64,000 nt of DNA from Desulfomicrobium apsheronum (GCF_900114115.1 NZ_FORX01000008.1:62001-126000); one strand, 5' to 3'; positions 1 through 8,818 are shown, counted from the first letter of the stretch. A program made the numbers and translations. Notes: generated by a model from the sequence alone, not told the origin.

Positions 1-692
1 CCGCGCATGGCCGTCCCGGCCTCGGTCACGCCGATGTGCAGCGGATAGTCCACAGTTTTCGCCATGAGACGATACGCGGCCACCGTGCCGAGCACACTTG
101 ATGATTTGAGCGAAATCTTGATAGCGTCAAAGCCTCTCTCTTCGAGCAGACGCACATGTTCAAGGGCGCTCTCGACCATGGCCGCCGGAGTCGGGCCGCC
201 GTGTTTACGCAGCAGATCCTTGTCCACGGAACCGCTGTTCACGCCGATGCGGATGGGCACTCCGGCCGCGCGGGCCGCGTGCACCACGCGATCGACCTTG
301 TCCGCGCCGCCGATGTTGCCGGGATTAATGCGCAGCCCCCGCACCCCCGCCTCCACGGCCTGCACGGCCAGGCGGGAGTCGAAGTGGATGTCCGCGATGA
401 GCGGCACGGGCGTGGCGGCGCAGATTTTTTTCAACGCCATGGATGCTTCAAGATCCAGCACGGCCAGGCGCACGATCTCGCAACCGGCCGAGGCCAGGGC
501 CGAAATCTGGGTCAGAGTCGCGTCCACATCGCGGGTGTCCGTGTTGGTCATGGACTGCACGCGAACGGGATTGTCGCCGCCGATGCCCACGTCGCCCACA
601 AACAGGCTGCGGGTCCTGGCGCGTGGAGCCGGGATGGGCGTATCCACAAAATGTTCCGGACAATGATGCAAGGAGGCTTCTGGGGTTGTCAT
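1..692 (-). CDS. ispG: 4-hydroxy-3-methylbut-2-enyl diphosphate synthase, N-terminal part (runs off the left edge)
   Basis: Reading the minus strand from the ATG at 692 gives an open frame of 230 codons that leaves the window. It contains VQSMTNTDTRDV, GCEIVRLAV, PLIADIHFD, GLRINPGNIGG and RIGVNSGSVD, the hallmark blocks of the TIM-barrel domain of IspG/GcpE. The enzyme performs the penultimate step of the MEP isoprenoid pathway, reductive ring opening of MEcPP to HMBPP, using a [4Fe-4S] cluster. Its cysteine ligands lie in the C-terminal domain, outside the window. The start is set by the family N-terminus; the ribosome-binding site is weak. It is divergent from cooS, with about 200 bp of shared upstream DNA. 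Confidence 0.93.
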   Translation of the reverse strand, partial: MTTPEASLHHCPEHFVDTPIPAPRARTRSLFVGDVGIGGDNPVRVQSMTNTDTRDVDATLTQISALASAGCEIVRLAVLDLEASMALKKICAATPVPLIADIHFDSRLAVQAVEAGVRGLRINPGNIGGADKVDRVVHAARAAGVPIRIGVNSGSVDKDLLRKHGGPTPAAMVESALEHVRLLEERGFDAIKISLKSSSVLGTVAAYRLMAKTVDYPLHIGVTEAGTAMR

Positions 693-758
693 GGCGGGGG
701 AGCGTAATGAATTTGACTCTCAAAGCCAAGGACGGGAAATCCGAAAATATCCCCCCGC

Positions 759-774
759 TGTCAGCTAGGCGACA
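759..774 (+). promoter_or_regulatory. CooA box upstream of cooS
   Basis: The sequence TGTCAGCTAGGCGACA matches the published CooA operator pattern TGTCA-N6-CGACA exactly. It is extended by one base on each side to CTGTC...GACAG. A TAGCAT -10-like hexamer at 797-802 would put the box about 42 bp upstream of the transcription start, the class II activator position known for CO-responsive CooA promoters. The promoter position is inferred; the box is read directly. Confidence 0.8.
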
Positions 775-890
775 GACATAAAATCGTGCAATGGTCTAGC
801 ATGGCCCAAGTGAATCGACAAAGAATGGCATGATGGATTCCATCACCCCAAAGTCCGGCGAAAGGCCGCGAAACCAAAAGGAGGACAAGC

Positions 891-2777
891 ATGGCCAAGG
901 AAAGAGAAATCCAGGATCTGAGTCCCTGGGAAGACGCTCAGAAAATGATCGCCAAGGCCGGACGCGAGGGAGTGAACCTCATCTGGGACCGGCTGAAAGA
1001 CCAGACGCCCCACTGCACTTTCTGCGAACAGGGGCTGAGCTGCAGCAAATGCGTCATGGGCCCCTGCCGCATCAACCCCAACGGCGGGCCCAAGAAGAAA
1101 TACGGCGTGTGCGGCGCCGACGGCGACCTGACCGTGGCCCGCAACTTCGGCCGTTTCGTGGCCGCCGGCGCGGCAGCGCACTCGGATCACGGACGCGACC
1201 TGCTGGAGACGCTGGCCGCCATCGGCGACGGCAAGACCACGGACTACGGCATCCGCGACGAGGCCAAGCTCGAACGCATCTGCACGGAACTGGGCATCGA
1301 GGTCGAAGGGCTCTCGGTGCGCGAACGGGCCAAGGCCCTGGCCGACCTTTTCTTCGAGGACTACGGCTGCCGCTCCCACAACGTGGCCTTCAGCGGCCGC
1401 GCCCCGCAGAAGCGCAAGAACATCTGGGCGCGTACCGGATGTTCGCCACGCGGCATCGACCGTGAATGCGTGGAGATGCTGCACCGCACGCACATGGGCG
1501 TGGACTGCGACCCGGTCTCCATCTGCCTGCATGCCAGCCGCACGGCCCTGGCCGACGGTTGGGGCGGGTCCATGATCGCCACCGAGGTCTCGGACATCAT
1601 CTTCGGCACGCCAAAGCCCGTCAAATCCTTGGTCAACCTGGGCGTTCTCAAGGAGGATCAAGTCAATATCCTGGTCCATGGCCACAGCCCCATCGTCTCG
1701 GAGATGATCCTGGCCGCTGCGCGCGAGCCCGAAATCCTGGCCAAGGCCAAGGCGGAAGGCGCGGCCGGCATCAACATCGCGGGCCTGTGCTGCACGGGCA
1801 ACGAACTGCTCATGCGCCAGGGCGTGCCCATGGCCGGGAACCACCTCATGACCGAGCTGGCCATCGTCACCGGCGCCGTGGAGATGGTCATCGTGGATTA
1901 CCAGTGCATCATGCCGAGCCTGGTCAACGTGGCCGGCTGCTACCACACCAAGTTCGTATCCACCTCGGACAAGGCCAAGTTCCCCGGCGGCATCCACATG
2001 GAGTTCCACTACAACAACGCCCGCGAAAAGGCGCGCGAAGCCGTGCTCATGGCCGTGGAGGCCTTCACCCGGCGCGACCCGGCCAAGGTCGAGATTCCGT
2101 CGAAGCCCATGTCCATCACCTCGGGCTTCTCCAACGAAGCCATTCTGGGCGCCCTGGGCGGAACCCCTGAGCCCCTGGTGCAAGCCCTGCAGGCCGGGAA
2201 GGTGCGCGGCGTGGTCGGCATCGTAGGATGCAACAACCCCAAGCTCAAGCACGACCATGTACACGTGAATCTGGCCCAGGAGCTCATCAAGCGCGACATC
2301 CTCGTGCTGGCCACGGGCTGCGCCACGGTGGCCATGGGCAAGGCCGGACTCCTGGAGCCCGAAGCGGCCTCGCGGGCCGGAGCGGGCCTGGCTGAAATCT
2401 GCCGGGCGCTGGGCATCCCGCCGGTACTGCACGTGGGCAGCTGCGTGGACAACTCCCGCATCCTGCACCTCTGCGCCGTGCTGGCCAACTACGCGGGCCT
2501 TGACATCAGCGACCTGCCCGTGGCGGCCAGCGCGCCCGAGTGGTACTCCGAAAAGGCGGCGGCCATCGGCCTCTACGCCGTGGCCAGCGGCGTCTATACC
2601 CATCTGGGATTGCCCCCGCACATCCTGGGCAGCTCCATGATCACGACCCTGGCCCTGAAGGGGCTCGACGACGTCTTCGGCGCGTGCTTCGCCGTGGAGT
2701 CCGGCCCCCTGCAGGCCGCTGAACTGATCGATGAACGCATCAAGGCCAAGCGCCTGGCCCTGGGCTGGTCGGCCTAG
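891..2777 (+). CDS. cooS: anaerobic Ni-Fe carbon monoxide dehydrogenase catalytic subunit
   Basis: This 628-residue protein has the full length of monofunctional CooS, which oxidises CO to CO2 in the cytoplasm. The N-terminus carries Cys 42, 45, 51, 54 and 59, the block that binds the B and D [4Fe-4S] clusters. C-cluster regions are visible as VHGHSP (His ligand), GLCCTGNE, VDYQCIMPS, VGCNNPK, ATGCATVA and HVGSCVDNSRI. A strong ribosome-binding site (AAAGGAGGACAAGC) fixes the start. It is followed by cooC and a CooA-like regulator and preceded by a CooA box. No hydrogenase or ferredoxin gene adjoins it here, so the electron acceptor is not shown. Confidence 0.97.
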   Translation: MAKEREIQDLSPWEDAQKMIAKAGREGVNLIWDRLKDQTPHCTFCEQGLSCSKCVMGPCRINPNGGPKKKYGVCGADGDLTVARNFGRFVAAGAAAHSDHGRDLLETLAAIGDGKTTDYGIRDEAKLERICTELGIEVEGLSVRERAKALADLFFEDYGCRSHNVAFSGRAPQKRKNIWARTGCSPRGIDRECVEMLHRTHMGVDCDPVSICLHASRTALADGWGGSMIATEVSDIIFGTPKPVKSLVNLGVLKEDQVNILVHGHSPIVSEMILAAAREPEILAKAKAEGAAGINIAGLCCTGNELLMRQGVPMAGNHLMTELAIVTGAVEMVIVDYQCIMPSLVNVAGCYHTKFVSTSDKAKFPGGIHMEFHYNNAREKAREAVLMAVEAFTRRDPAKVEIPSKPMSITSGFSNEAILGALGGTPEPLVQALQAGKVRGVVGIVGCNNPKLKHDHVHVNLAQELIKRDILVLATGCATVAMGKAGLLEPEAASRAGAGLAEICRALGIPPVLHVGSCVDNSRILHLCAVLANYAGLDISDLPVAASAPEWYSEKAAAIGLYAVASGVYTHLGLPPHILGSSMITTLALKGLDDVFGACFAVESGPLQAAELIDERIKAKRLALGWSA

Positions 2778-2810
2778 CCCGGCACCGCCCAACCTGGAAT
2801 GGACGCAAAC

Positions 2811-2830
2811 GGGGGAGCTTTTGCTCCCCC
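2811..2830. promoter_or_regulatory. perfect hairpin between cooS and cooC
   Basis: GGGGGAGC and GCTCCCCC form an 8-bp perfect stem around a TTTT loop in the 72-bp cooS-cooC gap. No T-run follows, so it is more likely an mRNA processing or stability element, or an attenuator lowering cooC relative to cooS, than a full terminator. Confidence 0.6.
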
Positions 2831-2849
2831 AATCCTCAAGGAGAAACGC

Positions 2850-3626
2850 ATGAAGATAGCATTCGCGGGCAAGGGTGGAGTAGGCAAGACCACACTCTGC
2901 GCCTGGCTGGGAGATTATCTGGCACGGCAGGGCCACGACGTGCTGCTGGTGGACGCGGACACGGCGCTCAGCCTGGGCCAGGCCTGCGGCCTTGAAGCCG
3001 AAAATCTGCCCGTGCCCCTATACGCACGCGAGGATCTGATCCGCGAGCGCATCGGCAGCGGCTACCTGAGCCTCAACCCCGACGTTTCCGACCTGCCCGA
3101 AGAACTCAGCGTCGATCTGCCGGTGCACAATGCCAGCGGACCCCGTCCGGGCCGCAAGCGCCTTTTGACCATGGGCTCCATCACCGGCGCCGGGGACGGC
3201 TGCGCCTGTGCGGCCAACGCTCTGCTGAAATCCGTGCTGGCCCATCTGGTGCTGCAGGAAGAAAACTACGTGCTGGTGGATCTGGAGGCCGGTGTGGAAC
3301 ATCTGGGACGGGGCACCGTGGCCGGGGTCGATGCTCTGGTGGTGGTCAGCGAACCAAGCCGCCGCTCCCTCGAAACGGCGGCCAGGGTCGGGGCGCTGGC
3401 CGGAGAACTGGGCCTTGCGCGGCAGGTGCTGGCGGTCAACCGAGGCGTCGGCGAACCCGAGCTGCCCGTCATGGCGGGACTGCCCGAAAACGTGGTGCAT
3501 CTGCCGATCCTGCCGAGCCTGGTCGACCGGCAACTGACCCAGGCCAGCGTTTTGAATCTGGCCGACGGCCCTCTTGTGGATGCCGTGTGCGCCCGGTTGC
3601 TCGCCGCCATGGCTCAAAATCCCTGA
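2850..3626 (+). CDS. cooC: CO dehydrogenase nickel-insertion ATPase
   Basis: This is a 258-residue MinD/NifH-like P-loop ATPase that matures CooS by inserting nickel into the C-cluster. The deviant Walker A is AGKGGVGKTT at residues 5-14, followed by VDADTALSLG. The CxC metal-binding pair of CooC1 is visible in GDGCACAANAL. The start at 2850 is chosen for its AAGGAGAAACGC ribosome-binding site; an upstream in-frame ATG at 2799 would translate through the intergenic hairpin. It is co-directional with cooS. Confidence 0.93.
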   Translation: MKIAFAGKGGVGKTTLCAWLGDYLARQGHDVLLVDADTALSLGQACGLEAENLPVPLYAREDLIRERIGSGYLSLNPDVSDLPEELSVDLPVHNASGPRPGRKRLLTMGSITGAGDGCACAANALLKSVLAHLVLQEENYVLVDLEAGVEHLGRGTVAGVDALVVVSEPSRRSLETAARVGALAGELGLARQVLAVNRGVGEPELPVMAGLPENVVHLPILPSLVDRQLTQASVLNLADGPLVDAVCARLLAAMAQNP

Positions 3627-3760
3627 ACCGCATGGCATCATAGCCACGGCGCTGGACACATGGCCCGCAAACCAGCATGAATCCGCAATAAGCGAAGTGC
3701 ATCCAGGCCGAATCTCGCGCCTGGATTCCTTTTTCCATGGATCGAAAGCCGGAGCCGCCC

Positions 3761-4438
3761 ATGCGCCTGACCGAAATCACGCTGCTGCAAGACCTCCATC
3801 GCCCGGAGATGGCTCCCGTTCGCAAGCTCTTCAGCTCCCGGAAGTTTGCACGGGGAGCCCTGGTCTTCGAGCCCAAGGCCGGAGACCAGATCTTCATCGT
3901 GACCTCCGGGCGGGCCCGGGTGTACCTTGCCTACCGCGACAAGGAATTCACCATGGCCATGCTCGACGCCGGGGATGTCTACGCGACCCACACCCGGGCC
4001 TACGTGCAGGCCCTGGACGACCTGGAGATCCTCATCGCCAGCGTTTCCGAGGTCCGTCGCTATCTCGGCTCCATGCCGAGCTTCAACTCCGCCATGATCC
4101 ACGTGCTGGGCGATCTTCTGTCCCACGCCATCACGGTCATCGACACCCTGGCCTTCAAGGACGTGCGCAACCGACTCATCGAATTTCTGGTCTACGAGGC
4201 GAGGCGTCTGCCCCGCTGCCGGGAGTGCCGCCACTGCGGCCAATGCGAGGATGGCGGCATGGTCTCCCTGGGTCTGAACACGGAACAGATGGCGACCATC
4301 ATCGGCTCCTCCCGCCAGACCGTGTCTTCCCTGCTCAATGTCCTGGCCAAGGACGGAGTCATTCAGCTCAAGGGGCGCGGCGTCATCTGCATCCCCGACA
4401 TCGCGGTGCTTGAGGCCTGTGCGGCGCAGGAGAACTGA
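3761..4438 (+). CDS. cooA: CRP/FNR-family regulator, CooA-like CO sensor
   Basis: This protein of about 225 residues has an N-terminal cyclic-nucleotide-binding-type beta-roll, a long C-helix and a C-terminal winged helix (LNTEQMATIIGSSRQTVSSL). The segment GDVYATHTRAYVQA corresponds to the heme region of CooA: the distal His77-equivalent is present, but the Cys75-equivalent position is Ala. Before the DNA-binding domain is a cysteine-rich linker, CRECRHCGQC, not found in Rhodospirillum CooA. The start at 3761 follows GGAG; an upstream ATG at 3737 lacks a ribosome-binding site. Its place behind cooSC and the CooA box before cooS support CO-responsive control. A non-heme FNR-like sensor is the alternative. 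Confidence 0.78.
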   Translation: MRLTEITLLQDLHRPEMAPVRKLFSSRKFARGALVFEPKAGDQIFIVTSGRARVYLAYRDKEFTMAMLDAGDVYATHTRAYVQALDDLEILIASVSEVRRYLGSMPSFNSAMIHVLGDLLSHAITVIDTLAFKDVRNRLIEFLVYEARRLPRCRECRHCGQCEDGGMVSLGLNTEQMATIIGSSRQTVSSLLNVLAKDGVIQLKGRGVICIPDIAVLEACAAQEN

Positions 4439-4516
4439 GACCCGGGCATTCCAGTCCTCGTCCGGAACGAACCGGGACGCGGCCGCCCTGCCGCACCCCG
4501 CCTTCCGTAAAAAAGC

Positions 4517-4546
4517 CATGGATTCCCGCCTGCGCGGGAATGACAC
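4517..4546. repeat. REP-like palindrome
   Basis: A short GC-rich palindrome with core TTCCCGCCTGCGCGGGAA lies after cooA. The same core recurs three times inside the tandem repeats downstream of thiX (near 16,892, 17,132 and 17,371), so it is a dispersed palindromic repeat family. It may also end cooA transcription. Confidence 0.7.
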
Positions 4547-4570
4547 CGAGATAGCTTGGAGGGTCACACC

Positions 4571-5233
4571 CTAGAAATACCCCAGGCTCCTGAGCTGCCC
4601 CATCCGCTCCTCCTTGGCCGAATCCCGCCCCGAGCGTTCTCCCCGGCCCGACCGGACGGTGCAGGGCATGCAGCCCAGGGATCGGTAACCCTGGTCGTAG
4701 AGGCTGCACCACGGGACGGCCTCGCGCACCATGAAGGTCCAGACATCAAGCTCCGTCCATTCCAGAATGGGCAGGGCCCGGACGTGATCGCCGTGATCCT
4801 CCAGCCATGGCCGGTCGGCCCGGTCCGGGTTCTCATCGGCGCGCACGCCGGTCAACAGGGCCGGAATCTTGAGCCGCGCGACGGCCTCGTTCAGGGGACG
4901 GATCTTCAGGTCGCCGCAGCATTGCACCGGATCCACCGCAAGCGGATAGCGGACCAGATCGACATCGGGCCGCACGATATGCAGCTCGATACCCCACTCG
5001 CCAGCCAGCCGATCACGAAATGCCAACACTTCCGGGAACTTGCATCCCGTATCAAGGTTCAGGGCCCGCACCGGCGCAGCAGCGACATGTTCGCGCAGCA
5101 CCTCCCGCCACAGGGCCAGCACCACGGTCGAATCCTTGCCTCCGGTCCAGCCCACGGCCGTGCCCGGGCCGAAGCGTTCCAGCACCTCGATCATGCGCGC
5201 CCTGGCAAGGGCCGTTTTTTCGGAGAGAATCAT
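4571..5233 (-). CDS. PAPS/APS reductase-family protein (CysH-like)
   Basis: This 220-residue member of the adenine nucleotide alpha-hydrolase/PAPS-reductase superfamily shows the PP-loop GWTGGKDSTVV, LNLDTGCKFPE, a CCGDLKIRPL block, TGVRADEN, and GCMPC near the C-terminus. The CC...CxxC arrangement is the [4Fe-4S] ligand pattern of assimilatory APS reductases. The C-terminal catalytic ECGxH segment of true CysH is absent, so sulfonucleotide reduction is not assured. The frame is open upstream to 5485, but that part overlaps the kinase gene, so the start is placed at the ATG at 5233. It is the last gene of a minus-strand set with the kinase and the binding protein. Confidence 0.7.
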   Translation of the reverse strand: MILSEKTALARARMIEVLERFGPGTAVGWTGGKDSTVVLALWREVLREHVAAAPVRALNLDTGCKFPEVLAFRDRLAGEWGIELHIVRPDVDLVRYPLAVDPVQCCGDLKIRPLNEAVARLKIPALLTGVRADENPDRADRPWLEDHGDHVRALPILEWTELDVWTFMVREAVPWCSLYDQGYRSLGCMPCTVRSGRGERSGRDSAKEERMGQLRSLGYF

Positions 5234-5288
5234 GCCCCGTCCCGCCCCGGGCCAATCAAGCCCCGTGCGCATTCCAAAAATGAGCGCA

Positions 5289-7604
5289 TCATTCCTGCCC
5301 TTGTTTTTTGAACGGAAGTTCAATGATGAAACGCGTCCCCCGGCCAGGCTCGGATTCGACCTCCATGGTGCCGCCGTGCCCCTTGGTGACGATGAAGTAG
5401 GACACCGAAAGCCCCAGGCCCGTACCCTGGCCAGGCGGCTTGGTGGTGAAGAAAGGCTCGAAGATGCGACGGCTGATCTCCGCATTCATACCGGGCCCGT
5501 TGTCCTCGATCTCGATCCTGACCCGATCGCCGACTCTGGACGCCCGTATCTCAAGGCGCGGATTCTCGACGGGTGGGGTGGCCTCGGCCATGGCCTGGGC
5601 CGCGTTGCGCAGAATGTTCAAAAACACCTGCTCGATCTCCGTTTCGGTGCAGGCCAGCTTGCCCAGCCCTTCCTCGACGGAGATGCGCAAATCCATTTTC
5701 TTGAAGTCGTAGAACTTTTTCAGATCGTAATCATTCCTGGCCAAAGTCAGGGAGTGTTCGATCAGGGTCTGCAGATCGCACTGGGAGCGGCCCGATTCCG
5801 CCAGTCTGCTGAAATCGAGCATGCGCCGGATAATCCCAGCCGCCCGCGTGGCCGCTTCCTGAATGTCCGTGATGAAGAGGTCGAGCTTGCGGGCGCGCAT
5901 GTACCGGGCCATGAGCTCCATATCCAGCCCGATGGTCTGGGCAACCTGGGTGTTCTTGGAAAAATCGGGCCGCGTGCGGCGCACCAGGTTGTGCGACGCC
6001 TGCAGGATGATGCCCAGGGGATTGTTGATCTCGTGGGCGATGCCCGCGGCCATGCCCCCCACCGAGCGCATCTTCTCACTCTGGATCATGACCTCGCGCA
6101 GCTTCTTCATCTGCGTCATGTCGCGCAGTACGGCCAGCAGATGCGGCACCCCGTCGAGCGTCAAAGTCTGGCAGGTCATGGCGCTGACCACGGTGGAGCC
6201 GTCCTTGTGCAGGGCTTCGAATTCAAAGTCGCGCAGAAAGCCTTCACGGGCAAGACGCCTGTAAATTTCCTCGCGCTCGCCGGGATTGCGATAAATGCCC
6301 AGTTCCAGGAGCGTCTTGCCCAGGGCCTCTTCACGGCTGAAGCCGGATATGCTCGTGAAGGAATCATTGACGTCAACAAGGCGTCCGCTCTCGACGTTGA
6401 GCAGCACGATGGCATCGGGCGAGAGGCGGAAAAGCTGAGAGAATTTTTCCTCGGACTGACGGAGCCGCTCCTCGGCCAGACGCCGCTCGGTGACATCGGT
6501 GTGCGTCCCGCTCACAAGCAGGGGCCTGCCGTCGGCATCGCGCTCGATGACATCGCCGCGCCCCAGAACCCATCTCCACTCCCCATCCTTTGTGTGCATG
6601 CGGAATTCAAAGCTGTACGATTTGCCCCCGTTGGAATTCACGACGGCCTGAATCCGCTCGTACGCCTGCTGAAAATCCTCGGGATGACAAAGATCCTTCC
6701 AGGTCTGGAAGGTCATGGGCAGTTCCTGATCCTCGTAGCCGAGCATCTCGTACCAGCGCGGGCTGAAATAGGCCTGACCGGTGTCGAAGGACCATTCCCA
6801 GATGCCGTCGGAGCTTGCCAGAACGGCGCGGGAAAGCCGCCGCTCGCTTCGGGCCAGGGCCTGATGCGCCTCATCGAGGTCGCGGTAGGAGCTGTTCAGA
6901 CGCACCAGCAACTCCTGGAAGGCCAATCCCAAATTCGCGATTTCCTCGTCAGCCTTCAGCACGGGCACGTTGAATGTACGCGTCTGGCTGTTCATCTCCC
7001 GCATGGACGCGCCCAGCTTGCGCAGGGGATTGACCACCGACTTGCGCAAACGGCGACGCAGCAGCAACTGCGTACAGAGCAGGGTCATGACCAGGATGCT
7101 GAACATGTAAGCCAGAAAACTGAGCGTCTGTTTGCGCAAAAGAGACAGATCGTAGTCGAGGCGTAGCCACCCGATGGTTTCTCCCGCCGCGATGATCGGC
7201 CGGATGAAGCGCAAGGCCGAGAAGTCATGATCAAAGGCATAACCCCGGACATGATCCCAACCGTCGATGTCGATCGGCGTAGAAACCTCCGTGGCCGCAC
7301 CCCGCGAGGCCGCGGCCAGGGGAAGCCCCCGCGCATGGTACAACTCGACCCGCAACACGTCCTCGACCAGGCTGAGCTCTGCCAGACGCATGTCGAGGGC
7401 CAGGATGCGCCGCTCGAAAAGCTCGTTGGCCAGGCTGTCCTGTTCCCTGGCGACCAGGGTGTCGAGAATGCGGCAGACGATGTGGATGTTGTCGTCCTTC
7501 CATCGAACCAGCATGAAACTGCCCAGGGCGACAAAGAGGACCGCGATCACGGCAAAAGTGATCAGGATGTCCTGGTTCATGCGCTGGGAAATGCTTTTGT
7601 TCAT
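5289..7604 (-). CDS. membrane-bound PAS-PAS sensor histidine kinase
   Basis: The 771-residue protein has TM1 at about residues 13-32, a small periplasmic sensor domain, and TM2 at about 155-175 followed by a HAMP-like basic segment. PAS domain 1 contains DGIWEWSFDTG and PAS domain 2 contains SPDAIVLLNVESG. The HisKA motif is GIAHEINNPLG and the HATPase_c carries DNGPGM and GTGLGLS. There is no receiver domain and no adjacent response regulator, so its partner is elsewhere. Its ATG overlaps the stop of the upstream binding-protein gene by 4 bp, suggesting that protein delivers a ligand signal to the kinase. Confidence 0.93.
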   Translation of the reverse strand: MNKSISQRMNQDILITFAVIAVLFVALGSFMLVRWKDDNIHIVCRILDTLVAREQDSLANELFERRILALDMRLAELSLVEDVLRVELYHARGLPLAAASRGAATEVSTPIDIDGWDHVRGYAFDHDFSALRFIRPIIAAGETIGWLRLDYDLSLLRKQTLSFLAYMFSILVMTLLCTQLLLRRRLRKSVVNPLRKLGASMREMNSQTRTFNVPVLKADEEIANLGLAFQELLVRLNSSYRDLDEAHQALARSERRLSRAVLASSDGIWEWSFDTGQAYFSPRWYEMLGYEDQELPMTFQTWKDLCHPEDFQQAYERIQAVVNSNGGKSYSFEFRMHTKDGEWRWVLGRGDVIERDADGRPLLVSGTHTDVTERRLAEERLRQSEEKFSQLFRLSPDAIVLLNVESGRLVDVNDSFTSISGFSREEALGKTLLELGIYRNPGEREEIYRRLAREGFLRDFEFEALHKDGSTVVSAMTCQTLTLDGVPHLLAVLRDMTQMKKLREVMIQSEKMRSVGGMAAGIAHEINNPLGIILQASHNLVRRTRPDFSKNTQVAQTIGLDMELMARYMRARKLDLFITDIQEAATRAAGIIRRMLDFSRLAESGRSQCDLQTLIEHSLTLARNDYDLKKFYDFKKMDLRISVEEGLGKLACTETEIEQVFLNILRNAAQAMAEATPPVENPRLEIRASRVGDRVRIEIEDNGPGMNAEISRRIFEPFFTTKPPGQGTGLGLSVSYFIVTKGHGGTMEVESEPGRGTRFIIELPFKKQGQE

Positions 7605-8818
7605 CGATCGGCATCCACGCTCTTGACGAATTCGACCTTGTCGGGGGTGATGCGCAGGACGACCAGGGATTTCTGGGGATCGCGCGAATTCTTGAAGGTG
7701 ATGAGCCCCGTCACGCCCGGATACTTTTCGGTGGCGGCCAGGGCGTTTCGGATGGCGGCCGGAGAATCGCCGCCGGCACGCAGGATCGCGTCGGCCAACA
7801 GGCCCATGGCGTCATAGGCGTTGGCGTTGCCGGCATCGATCATCTGCAGGGCATTCGGCCCGAACTCCTGATAGAGGAGGGCCAGAAATTTTTGGCCGGC
7901 TTCCGTCCCGGAATCGGGGTGCCAGTGGGAAACATAATAGTTTTCGCCCTTCGCCGGGTCGAGATATGGGTAGTGCTCCAGAGCAGTCCATCCATCCCCA
8001 CCCAGAACAGGCATGTCCAAACCCGCACTGCGGGCCTGCTTGAGGAACAATCCCGAATCGCGGGTGAAACCGGCCACCAGGATCAGATCCGGAGATTTCT
8101 CGCCAATGACGCGGACCTGCTCATCAAAGTTCATGGCGTTCTGAAGATAGCGCAACTGCGATTCGACCTTGCCTCCATGCGCGGCGAAACGCTCGATGAA
8201 ACCCGAGCTCAGCCCTTCGCTGTAGACGTCTCCGGCGATGGTCACCACAACGGCCCGCCGGGCTTTCAGATCGTCATACGCAAAGGCGGCCAGCGCCTTG
8301 GCCTGCAACGCGTCGGTATAGCAGACCCGGAAAATGTAATCCCCGATTTCGGTGACCTCCGAAGCGGTCGTGGTCGCGCCGAGCATGGGAATGCCCGCCT
8401 GCTGAAGCACGGGGCCCATGGACATGGCCTGCGAACTCCAGGAAGGACCGATGACGGCCGAAACCTTGGCCTTGACGGCGGCCTCGGCGGCCTGCCGCGC
8501 TCCAAGGGCCGTACTCCCGGTATCGAATTCGATCACCTCGACAGGGCGTCCAAGGAGCCCCCCTTCTGCGTTGATCTGTCCTGCCGCGAGCGTGACCATG
8601 CGATAGTTGGGGGAATTTTCCTCCGCGCCCGGCCCGGTCTTGGCAAAAATGCTTCCGATCCTGATCGGCTGGACCGACTGAGCCTGACAAGTGGTGGACA
8701 TCAAGAAAAAAACAGCCGCCACGACCACGGCACGGATCATGAAATCCGTGGCATCAAGCCTCGAAGGCAAAACGCAATCCTTTGAAAACAATCCATTCCT
8801 GCGCACATGACTCATCAT
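7601..8818 (-). CDS. periplasmic branched-chain amino acid-type substrate-binding protein
   Basis: This 405-residue protein has a signal sequence (AVVVAAVFFLMSTTCQA) and then the Peripla_BP_6 pattern: IRIGSIFAKTGPGAEE, AAGQINAEGG, GARQAAEAAV, VIGPSWSSQ, ATTTASEVTEIGDYIFRVCYTD. It resembles LivJ/LivK-type receptors. The start at 8818 is chosen because GGAGGGTGATC precedes it; the ATG at 8833 would put that site inside the gene. No ABC permease or ATPase is nearby. Translational coupling to the histidine kinase suggests a sensing rather than a transport role, which is inference. Confidence 0.88.
   Translation of the reverse strand: MMSHVRRNGLFSKDCVLPSRLDATDFMIRAVVVAAVFFLMSTTCQAQSVQPIRIGSIFAKTGPGAEENSPNYRMVTLAAGQINAEGGLLGRPVEVIEFDTGSTALGARQAAEAAVKAKVSAVIGPSWSSQAMSMGPVLQQAGIPMLGATTTASEVTEIGDYIFRVCYTDALQAKALAAFAYDDLKARRAVVVTIAGDVYSEGLSSGFIERFAAHGGKVESQLRYLQNAMNFDEQVRVIGEKSPDLILVAGFTRDSGLFLKQARSAGLDMPVLGGDGWTALEHYPYLDPAKGENYYVSHWHPDSGTEAGQKFLALLYQEFGPNALQMIDAGNANAYDAMGLLADAILRAGGDSPAAIRNALAATEKYPGVTGLITFKNSRDPQKSLVVLRITPDKVEFVKSVDADR

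Noticed and set aside
843-2936. 697-codon open frame opposite cooS
   Set aside because: It is a GC-rich shadow frame of cooS with no recognisable domain and no ribosome-binding site.
5040-7166. 708-codon plus-strand frame opposite the PAS histidine kinase
   Set aside because: Low-complexity shadow translation; the minus strand carries a full set of kinase motifs.
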